A stretch of 64,000 nt of DNA from Candidatus Acinetobacter avistercoris (GTDB taxonomy: Bacteria > Pseudomonadota > Gammaproteobacteria > Pseudomonadales > Moraxellaceae): positions 1 through 64,000 of the forward strand of contig JAHLFF010000116.1 in NCBI GenBank assembly GCA_018883945.1. Direction: 5' to 3'. The notes under the pieces are model-generated. The model saw only the letters and a program-made list of their open reading frames with translations. It made no database searches and was not told the origin of the DNA. This document shows positions 57,425-64,000 of the stretch, piece after piece (the first letter of the stretch is position 1; every line of letters starts with the position of its first letter). Both the position numbers and the translations under genes were made by a program.

Positions 57425-58108
57425 ATGTCGTATCAAATTCAATTAAAGATCAATGATCATACCTATAATGAATTGGTGGAAATCACTGAAAAATTAAATC
57501 ATGGTGAGAAAAAAGATTTGGCCAAAGATTTAGGTCGTGTTTTTACCGAAATGTCCTGCCAAGTTTTAGAGCAAGTCTTTGGTACATTGGTGAAAGAACA
57601 ACAAGCGAAGAGCGGTTCTACAGGTCGTTCTCATGAAGGTCAACAGGCCTTAGATCAGATTGAAAGTACACTTAAAAAATACATGCCATGGTCGATTTCA
57701 TTCTTTGGTAATGATCGTTTAAAACCTGTCGCAAATCATATTTTAAATAAATTTCATGCTGAAGAGCCCGGCAATATCAAAATGTATTACAACTTAGATC
57801 GCCAGTTAGGTGAGGAGTCTCAAGCCAGTTTAGAGGCGATTCGTCAAGGTAACTTTGATGTATTACCCAAGCTGATGAGAGATTTAGTTAAAGTGATTGA
57901 TTTGGGTGTGTCAGAGTTTATTCGTGATCCTAAAACATTATTAAAGTTCAATTTTGTGGTGGATAAAACCCTGAATGGCGTGATTAACATGATTACGGCA
58001 ACAGGCTATAAACGGATTAATAAAATCGCAGATGAGTACGATAGTCGTGACCAAACCAAGGCAACTTATTATGCAGATCATTTTGGAAATTTTCTAATTC
58101 AAGTATAA
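57425..58108 (+). CDS. Conserved protein of unknown function
   Basis: A 227-residue soluble, helical protein with no family I recognise. It begins MSYQIQLKINDHTYNELVEI, has KKYMPWSISFFGNDRLKPVANHI in the middle and ends GYKRINKIADEYDSRDQTK. No signal peptide or membrane helix is seen. A Shine-Dalgarno (AGGAG) lies just before the ATG. It is 31 bases upstream of the SDR gene, so the two are probably co-transcribed. Confidence 0.75.
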   Translation: MSYQIQLKINDHTYNELVEITEKLNHGEKKDLAKDLGRVFTEMSCQVLEQVFGTLVKEQQAKSGSTGRSHEGQQALDQIESTLKKYMPWSISFFGNDRLKPVANHILNKFHAEEPGNIKMYYNLDRQLGEESQASLEAIRQGNFDVLPKLMRDLVKVIDLGVSEFIRDPKTLLKFNFVVDKTLNGVINMITATGYKRINKIADEYDSRDQTKATYYADHFGNFLIQV

Positions 58109-58139
58109 TTCATGCACACTTCATAAAGAGAACAAGATC

Positions 58140-58928
58140 ATGGATGGAAAGGTTGTATGGATTACAGGTGCTTCATCTGGTTTGGGTAAGGCATTAGCAC
58201 AAGAGTGTGCCGCAAGAGGGGCTCAGGTGGTTTTGACGGCACGTCGTTATGAAGAATTAGAAAACGTTCGGCTGAGTTTGAGCCATCCAGAACGTCATAT
58301 TTCAATTGCTGCTGATATTACAGACGAGGCTCAAGTCCGTTCCGCTCATGATCAAGTAAGTCATGCAAAACAAAAAATTGATTGGCTCATTAATAATGCA
58401 GGTTTAAGCCAACGCGCTTTAATCGCAGAAACCACGATGCTGACTGAACGCGCCATTATGGAAGTGGATTATTTCTCTCAAGTCTTTTTAACCAAGACGG
58501 TTTTACCCACCTTTTTGGAACAAAAGTCAGGTCGCATTGTTTTTGTATCGAGTGTGGCGGGATTATTGGGAACGCAATATCGGGCTTCATATTCAGCAGC
58601 TAAAGCAGCGATTCATATGTGGGCAAATAGCTTAAGAGCTGAAGTGGCTGATCAAGGTTTAGGGGTTTCGGTGGTTTTCCCAGGGTTTGTCAAAACCAAT
58701 GTTTCATTTAATGCTTTGGATGGCGAGGGTAAACCGCAAGGTCATGACAATGATGCGACCGCCAATGGTTTAGAAGCAGATGAGTTTGCCAAGATCACTG
58801 TAAATGCATTGTTGAAAGGGGATGAATACATTGTCGTAGGTGGGAAGAAGGAGAAATTAGGCGTTTGGATTTCTCGCTTATCCCCAAAAATTCTTTATCG
58901 TATGATTCGAAAGATGAAAGTGAAGTAA
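58140..58928 (+). CDS. Short-chain dehydrogenase/reductase
   Basis: A 262-residue SDR. The cofactor loop is TGASSGLGKALAQ; NNAGLSQRALI, then SSVAGLLGTQYRASYSAAKAA with the catalytic Ser, Tyr and Lys (Y-x-A-A-K). The C terminus (SPKILYRMIRKMKVK) is basic and may associate with membrane. The pattern resembles DHRS7-like SDRs. The substrate is not predictable. It is the second gene of an operon with the 227-residue protein. Confidence 0.92.
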   Translation: MDGKVVWITGASSGLGKALAQECAARGAQVVLTARRYEELENVRLSLSHPERHISIAADITDEAQVRSAHDQVSHAKQKIDWLINNAGLSQRALIAETTMLTERAIMEVDYFSQVFLTKTVLPTFLEQKSGRIVFVSSVAGLLGTQYRASYSAAKAAIHMWANSLRAEVADQGLGVSVVFPGFVKTNVSFNALDGEGKPQGHDNDATANGLEADEFAKITVNALLKGDEYIVVGGKKEKLGVWISRLSPKILYRMIRKMKVK

Positions 58929-59297
58929 GTAAATTTATTCAGCACTATTCGTTAAGCATGATCGAGTTGAGTAGACGATGTATATCAAAAGAATAGCATT
59001 CTTCTTTTTTAATATACTGTAACTTTCCTCAACTCGACAGGCAATGCATTAGATTAAAAATGTCACATTACATTTTCTAAAAATCGACTATTTCTAAAAA
59101 ACCAACGATACAAAATAGCGATGATCTTTTAACTCTGGTCTTGCAGCTTTTGAAAGCTATAACTTTTAAAAGCTGTAAGTCGAATCCGAACAATACTCAT
59201 CAAACGATTATCGCTGATGCGCATCAAGACTTGATTATAGGTGAAGTCGTTAGTAACTGATCAAAGGAAAAGATCTTTAATCATCATTTTAAATTGA
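58929..59297. other. Gene-free region between the SDR and YbjQ genes
   Basis: 369 bp between convergent genes. An inverted repeat CAGCTTTT / AAAAGCTG (59148-59177) is the only structure that I see. There is no clear terminator and no gene. Confidence 0.4.
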
Positions 59298-59741
59298 TCA
59301 GTTCGTTTCATTTTTGATTGCTGTGCCGTAAGCAAAGACTTCAACCATCCCACCTTGCATACCCAGTTCAGTGGTACTCAAGCGTAATCCCATAATATGG
59401 GTAGCACCCATTTTTTCAGCTTCTTGCTTGAGTCGAACCACGGCTTCACGACGAGCACGTTCTACAATACTTTCATAGCTGGTCAAACGACCCCCAAAAA
59501 AGTTTTGAATTTGAGCGATCACATATTTAAAGTAATCATGAGAAATGACGACATTACTACTTACCATTTGTCCAGGCTGAGTCGTTGTTTTAAAACGGTG
59601 AGTATCCAGTGAAATATGTGCGAGACGTTTTTCGTCAGCATCTAATGCTTTAAAATGTTTGCGCTCATTGTATCGACCAAAGCCGAAACCCAGCCCAAAC
59701 AACACCAAAAAGACAATGACCTTAAAAATTAAACCGTCCAT
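59298..59741 (-). CDS. YbjQ-like domain protein with N-terminal membrane anchor
   Basis: 147 residues: one N-terminal hydrophobic helix (about 5-24, FKVIVFLVLFGLGFGFG), then a YbjQ/UPF0145 domain (VISHDYFKYVIAQIQNFFGGRLTSYESIVERARREAVVRLKQEAEKMGATHIMGLRLST). The family forms pentamers; its role is unsettled ('heavy-metal-binding domain' in databases). It starts 9 bases after the soluble YbjQ copy, to which its domain is related, so the pair may make hetero-oligomers. Confidence 0.85.
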   Translation of the reverse strand: MDGLIFKVIVFLVLFGLGFGFGRYNERKHFKALDADEKRLAHISLDTHRFKTTTQPGQMVSSNVVISHDYFKYVIAQIQNFFGGRLTSYESIVERARREAVVRLKQEAEKMGATHIMGLRLSTTELGMQGGMVEVFAYGTAIKNETN

Positions 59742-59750
59742 AGATCAAGC

Positions 59751-60101
59751 CTAGTGTGTGAATGGATCTGGAAGACGTGTAGATTGAGTATTCACCATCA
59801 CGGCGGTGCCATAGACAAAAAGCTCAGATGCGCCTTGGGTAATATTTGAGGTTGAAAAGCGGATACCTACTATGGCATTGGCACCTAAGTCTTGTGCTTT
59901 TTTAATCATCCGATCCATGGCTTCTTGTCGTGATTCTTCTAATAATTCTGTATAAGCGGTGAGTTCGCCACCGACAATATTTTTGAGTCCTGCCAGTAAG
60001 TCACGTCCGACATGTTTACTTCGAACGGTACTGCCATAGACGACATCAAATTGTTTAATAATTTCATGACCTGGAACGGTTTCTAAATTACTCAGAAGCA
60101 T
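59751..60101 (-). CDS. YbjQ/UPF0145 family protein
   Basis: 116 residues, a complete YbjQ domain: LETVPGHEIIKQFDVVYGSTVRSKHVGRD, NIVGGELTAYTELLEESRQEAMDRMIKKAQDLGANAIVGIRFSTS. It is soluble, unlike the downstream copy which has a membrane helix. It is the first gene of the pair. Confidence 0.92.
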   Translation of the reverse strand: MLLSNLETVPGHEIIKQFDVVYGSTVRSKHVGRDLLAGLKNIVGGELTAYTELLEESRQEAMDRMIKKAQDLGANAIVGIRFSTSNITQGASELFVYGTAVMVNTQSTRLPDPFTH

Positions 60102-60161
60102 GATGTTGATTCAAATAATAAGCGAGCTTTGAAGATAGGAAATCCTACCGAAAATTGCAAT

Positions 60162-60192
60162 CAAAAAAGCCCACACAAGGTGGACTTTTTTG
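60162..60192 (-). terminator. Terminator after adeK
   Basis: AAAAAAGCCCAC / GTGGACTTTTTT stem, 12 bases after the adeK stop in the minus direction. It resembles the hairpin at 11751-11777. Confidence 0.8.
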
Positions 60193-60203
60193 ATAATGAA
60201 TAC

Positions 60204-61655
60204 TTATTTAGAGTTGTATTTCAAATCAGAGCTGGATGGCTGATACTGAATTTGCTGTGAGGTATTAGTTTTTAAACCGCCACCTAAGGTTTTATACACT
60301 TCAACTTGGTTATTTAAGTTGGCTTGTTCAAGCAGGAGTAAACCTTGTTCAGCCGTGTATGAAGTACGCTGAGCATCTAATACAGTTAAGAAGCTATCAA
60401 TACCTGCACGGAAGCGGGCATTCGACAGTTTATAGGTTGTATTTGTAGCATCGACTAAGCGACGCTGAGAAGCCAAACGTGCACCAATATTTTGACGAAC
60501 CGCTAAAGCATCATTCACTTCACGGAATGCAGACTGAATTGATTTCTCATAATCAGACAACGCAATTTGTTGGTCCGTTTCAGAAATTTTGATATTTGCA
60601 CGACGTGTGCCCCAATCAAAAATTGGAATATCTAGACTTGGACCTACAGACCAAATAAATGCGCCAGATTTAAATAAATCACTTAAATCAGTCGATGCAT
60701 AACCAGCAGAACCCGTCAGGCTAATCGATGGGAATAAACGTGCTTTAGCAGCACCAATATTCGCACCAGCCGCACTGAGTTGATATTCCGCTGCTTTCAC
60801 ATCTGGACGATTGTTGAGCAGATCACTTGGAATACCCGCAGATAGGGTTTTGTCATTGGTGATACTGGTTACACGTTGTTTTGGCAATAACTCTGGAGCA
60901 ACCGATTGACCTACAAGGAGGTTCAATAGATTCTGTGCTTGAGCAATTTGTGTCTTAAAATTAGCAACATCATTGCGGGCAGTTTCGACAGAAACTTGTG
61001 CCTGACGAACAGGTACTTCACTGTCGATACCAACGTCAAAACGCTTTTTGTTGAGATTGTAAGACTCAAGCTGTGTTTTCAGAGTTTGCTCAGCCAGCTT
61101 TAAGTTGGCATTGGCAAAAGAGTAACTTAACCATGCTTGCGCAACTTGACCCACCAATGCAATTTGAGTTGCATCGCGTGCACTTGCAGTCGCTAAGTAA
61201 TTGTCTAAAGCATTGTCTTTAAGGCTACGTACTCGTCCCCAAAAGTCCAACTCATAAGCAGTTACACCAAGGCCAACGTTATACACCGTATTCGCACCAT
61301 TTGATGTCGCTGTGTCTTGGCGCAAAACGCCACCACTTGCACCAATGGTTGGAAGCTGATTATTTTGAGTGATTTGGTACTGTTGCTGTGCACGTTGAAT
61401 ATTCAATGCAGCCGTACGTAAATCACGGTTATTGGCAATCGCTAAATCAAGTACTTGAATTAAGTTTGGATCAGCAAAGAAGTCTTTGTACCCGAGTTCA
61501 GCCACAGATGTGCCTGAAGCATTCCCCAAATAATTGCCAGGAATATTGGCTTGCGCAACGGGTTCTGGACCACGCATGCTTTGACATGCAGTCAAAGCAA
61601 GCGCAAGTGCAGATACCGCAATGCTACGACCTGTAATAGACCATAACTTTTGCAT
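60204..61655 (-). CDS. adeK: RND efflux outer-membrane channel AdeK
   Basis: A 483-residue TolC-type outer-membrane factor. The signal ends ALALTAC (Cys24), a lipoprotein. Two duplicated helical-barrel domains are visible (RAQQQYQITQNNQLPTIG and SDYEKSIQSAFREVNDALAVRQNI), with the YELDFWGRVRSLKDNALDNY motif typical of this group. It completes the AdeIJK pump, which expels beta-lactams, tetracyclines, fluoroquinolones and other compounds in Acinetobacter. Its ATG overlaps the adeJ stop (TAATG). Confidence 0.95.
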   Translation of the reverse strand: MQKLWSITGRSIAVSALALALTACQSMRGPEPVAQANIPGNYLGNASGTSVAELGYKDFFADPNLIQVLDLAIANNRDLRTAALNIQRAQQQYQITQNNQLPTIGASGGVLRQDTATSNGANTVYNVGLGVTAYELDFWGRVRSLKDNALDNYLATASARDATQIALVGQVAQAWLSYSFANANLKLAEQTLKTQLESYNLNKKRFDVGIDSEVPVRQAQVSVETARNDVANFKTQIAQAQNLLNLLVGQSVAPELLPKQRVTSITNDKTLSAGIPSDLLNNRPDVKAAEYQLSAAGANIGAAKARLFPSISLTGSAGYASTDLSDLFKSGAFIWSVGPSLDIPIFDWGTRRANIKISETDQQIALSDYEKSIQSAFREVNDALAVRQNIGARLASQRRLVDATNTTYKLSNARFRAGIDSFLTVLDAQRTSYTAEQGLLLLEQANLNNQVEVYKTLGGGLKTNTSQQIQYQPSSSDLKYNSK

Positions 61656-64000
61656 TACGATGTATGCTCCTGAGTAGTTTTTTGTTTAGGCTTGAATTTA
61701 AAGATACTTCGAATCCAAACATAAAATACAGGGATAAAGAAGATACCCAATAAAGTCGAGCTAATTACACCACCTAACACGCCATAACCTACAGAGTGTT
61801 GGCTACCTGCACCTGCGCCTGAAGACAAGGCAAGTGGTAGTACACCAAAACCAAAGGCTAAAGTGGTCATAATGATTGGACGTAAACGCATTTTAGCAGC
61901 GTGTAGCGTTGCTTCAAGTAAAGGCTCGCCTTTGTCTTCTTGAAGTTCTTTGGCAAACTCTACGATCAAGATCGCATTTTTTGCCGCCAAACCAATCACC
62001 GCAATGATCGCCACTTGGAAGTAGATGTTATTGGTTAAGTTAGGATCTTTGAGTAATACCATACCTAAGAATGTTAAACCAATTGCACCAACAATACCCA
62101 GTGGAATCACCAACATCACTGAAAATGGAATAGACCAACTTTCATAAAGTGCGGCAAGACATAAGAATACAATCAACATTGAAAGCGCGTATAGGCCCAT
62201 GGTCTGAGAACCAGACTCACGTTCTTCTAAAGATAAACCTGTCCACTCATAGTCAAAACCATTCATCCCCATACTAGGCAGTTTTGCAACGATTTCTTCC
62301 ATCGCAATCATAGCATCACCCGAGCTGACACCCGGCGCTGGAGTACCTTGAATATTGACTGATGAAATACCGTTATAACGCTCTAAACGTGGAGAACCAT
62401 AGGTCCATTCACCTGTAGAGAATGATGAGAATGGAACCATTTGACCCGAAGCGCTACGCACATACCATTTGTTTAAATCTTCTGGCATCATGCGCGCATC
62501 TGGAATTGCTTGTACATAAACTTTCTTCACACGACCACGGTCGATGAAGTCATTCACGTAAGAGCCACCCCAAGCGATACTCATGGTGCTGTTGATTTCT
62601 GAAATGCTTACGCCCATTGCGCTGGCTTTTTCATTATCGACATAGATTTTGTACTGCGGCGTATCTTCTTGACCGTTTGGACGAACACCTGCAAGACGTT
62701 TGTCTTGTGCAGCCATTCCCAAGATCATGTTACGCGCATTAATCATTTGCTCATGCCCATTACCAGCAGCATCTTTTAACATCAAGTTAAAGCCTGCAGA
62801 TACACCGAGTTCAGGCATTGCAGGAAGCTGTAAAGGCATAACATAAGAGGCATCTTTAGCGATGACGTTAAGCGCCATACCCCGTTGAATAATGGCACTT
62901 ACAGTTGATTCTTTTGTGGTACGTTCATCCCAGTCTTTTAACTTAATAAAAGCTAAGCCCGCGTTTTGACCCACACCTGTAAATGAGAAACCTGCAACAC
63001 TGAATACAGATTCAACGTTTTCTTTTTCATTTTCTCTAAAGAAATGTGTCATTTGATCGATGACTTTTTCAGTACGATCAAGCGTTGCATTCGGTGGGAG
63101 TTGGACCAGTGTCATTACAACACCTTGGTCTTCGTCTGGTAAGAATGAGCTTGGAAGTCCCTTAAATAGGAAGACCAAACCAACCAGAACGAGTGCATAA
63201 ATTGCACCTGCTAAAATCTTATGAATAAGAAGTTTGCCAACCCATTTTTGATAACCTTCAGCCATACGGTCGAAGCGATCATTGAACCAACGGAAGAAAC
63301 GAGCAAAAATACCATTACTCTGTTCTTTGTTTTTGTCATGTTGTTTCAACAACGTCGCACATAGCGCAGGAGTAAAGGTTAATGCCACGATGAGTGACAA
63401 GACCATTGCTGTTACGAGGGTAATAGAGAACTGACGGTAAATTACACCTGTGGTTCCACTGAAGAATGCCATTGGAACGAAAACCGCTGCAAGTACAGTG
63501 GTAATACCCACTAAGGCACCTGTAATTTGATGCATTGACTTTTCGGTCGCTTCAACAGGGTCGAGGTGTTCCTCCACCATAATCCGCTCGACGTTTTCCA
63601 CCACAACAATTGCATCATCGACCAGTAGACCAATGGCAAGTACCATGGCAAACATGGTGAGCGTGTTGATGGAGAAACCAAACATATTAATGACGGCAAA
63701 TGTACCCAGTACAACAACAGGCACAGCCATGGTTGGAATAATCGTTGCGCGCCAGTTCTGTAAGAACAAGAACATCACAAAGAATACAAGAATAATGGCT
63801 TCAATCAGCGTTTTAACAACACTCTCAATTGAAAGCTTAATAAACGGGGTAGTATCAAATGCCAGTTTATCTTCTAGACCAACTGGATAGTTTTTACGAA
63901 GTTGTACAAGGCGTGCTTCAACAGCATTTGCTGTATCTAAGGCATTCGCACCTGTTGCCAATTTAATCGCTACACCGCCTGCAGCACTACCGTTAAACTT
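61655..64000 (-). CDS. adeJ: RND efflux inner-membrane pump AdeJ (5' end outside the window)
   Basis: The 3' part (about 780 codons) of a roughly 1058-residue AcrB-type proton/drug antiporter; the start is past the right edge. [18 protein letters not shown] carries the two Asp of the proton relay in helix 4, and the Lys is in [19 protein letters not shown] (helix 10). Periplasmic porter and docking domains ([31 protein letters not shown]) and the last helices are complete. adeK overlaps it by one base. The codon frame is continuous to base 64000, so the gene appears intact as far as seen. Confidence 0.96.
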   Translation of the reverse strand, partial: KFNGSAAGGVAIKLATGANALDTANAVEARLVQLRKNYPVGLEDKLAFDTTPFIKLSIESVVKTLIEAIILVFFVMFLFLQNWRATIIPTMAVPVVVLGTFAVINMFGFSINTLTMFAMVLAIGLLVDDAIVVVENVERIMVEEHLDPVEATEKSMHQITGALVGITTVLAAVFVPMAFFSGTTGVIYRQFSITLVTAMVLSLIVALTFTPALCATLLKQHDKNKEQSNGIFARFFRWFNDRFDRMAEGYQKWVGKLLIHKILAGAIYALVLVGLVFLFKGLPSSFLPDEDQGVVMTLVQLPPNATLDRTEKVIDQMTHFFRENEKENVESVFSVAGFSFTGVGQNAGLAFIKLKDWDERTTKESTVSAIIQRGMALNVIAKDASYVMPLQLPAMPELGVSAGFNLMLKDAAGNGHEQMINARNMILGMAAQDKRLAGVRPNGQEDTPQYKIYVDNEKASAMGVSISEINSTMSIAWGGSYVNDFIDRGRVKKVYVQAIPDARMMPEDLNKWYVRSASGQMVPFSSFSTGEWTYGSPRLERYNGISSVNIQGTPAPGVSSGDAMIAMEEIVAKLPSMGMNGFDYEWTGLSLEERESGSQTMGLYALSMLIVFLCLAALYESWSIPFSVMLVIPLGIVGAIGLTFLGMVLLKDPNLTNNIYFQVAIIAVIGLAAKNAILIVEFAKELQEDKGEPLLEATLHAAKMRLRPIIMTTLAFGFGVLPLALSSGAGAGSQHSVGYGVLGGVISSTLLGIFFIPVFYVWIRSIFKFKPKQKTTQEHTS

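Noticed and set aside
1..64000. tRNA genes, prophage or integron structures
   Set aside because: No tRNA-like CCA-ended cloverleaf, integrase gene or attachment-site pair was recognised on either strand.

Overview
The window is a stretch of Acinetobacter-type chromosome (Moraxellaceae, Gammaproteobacteria). The call rests on AT-rich DNA with conserved blocks known from that genus: the rubA-rubB-estB-oxyR cluster convergent with ppk and mtgA (the arrangement described in A. baylyi ADP1), a tesA/ybbA/ybbP divergent block as in other gammaproteobacteria, and the AdeJ-AdeK end of a resistance-nodulation-division efflux operon closely matching AdeIJK. I cannot name the species. No tRNA, rRNA, CRISPR array or complete insertion sequence was seen.

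Layout. 0-1.2 kb: the last codons of a plus-strand gene, then an AT-rich HEPN-like gene on the minus strand. 1.3-7.1 kb: metH, divergent from a Pit-type phosphate transporter. 7.2-12.4 kb: a conserved protein of unknown function, an exported formylglycine-generating enzyme with its sulfatase, and a rhomboid protease. 12.6-15.5 kb: nfuA and a TonB-dependent receptor with a Fur-like box. 15.7-17.7 kb: an alpha/beta hydrolase and an unknown protein. 18-24.3 kb: beta-carbonic anhydrase, tesA, ybbA-ybbP, a second rhomboid and mtgA. 24.5-30.1 kb: ppk facing oxyR, estB, rubB and rubA; rubA is a 54-codon gene. 30.7-38.8 kb: apt, a YqiA-like hydrolase, lysS, a Wzi-like capsule protein, cysD and cysN. 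38.9-41 kb: a DUF2971 gene and a small PadR-controlled operon. 41-49.7 kb: an exported nucleosidase-like lipoprotein, a two-domain glycerophosphodiesterase lipoprotein, a quinone oxidoreductase, a membrane diguanylate cyclase and a periplasmic binding protein. 50-53.7 kb: an accessory pocket with a J-domain-like protein, a secreted beta-helix-like protein, a broken DUF559 nuclease gene between inverted repeats, and a Met-rich 12-residue-repeat protein. 53.8-64 kb: valS, an unknown protein with an SDR, a YbjQ pair, adeK and truncated adeJ.

How the genes work together. Several units are clear: the FGE probably matures the sulfatase next to it, whose stop codon overlaps the FGE start (TAATG); CysD and CysN form ATP sulfurylase; RubA and RubB pass electrons from NAD(P)H, classically to alkane hydroxylase; YbbA and YbbP make one ABC complex; AdeJ and AdeK are pump and outer-membrane channel, again joined by a TAATG overlap.

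The most unusual content is repetitive. Four copies of a roughly 130-145 bp element with related, imperfect inverted ends lie between genes. Its palindromic core is also found beside the DUF559 nuclease gene, which itself sits between inverted repeats. The 353-residue protein with ten 12-residue repeats, a membrane segment and an SH3-like tail is the least explained gene here.
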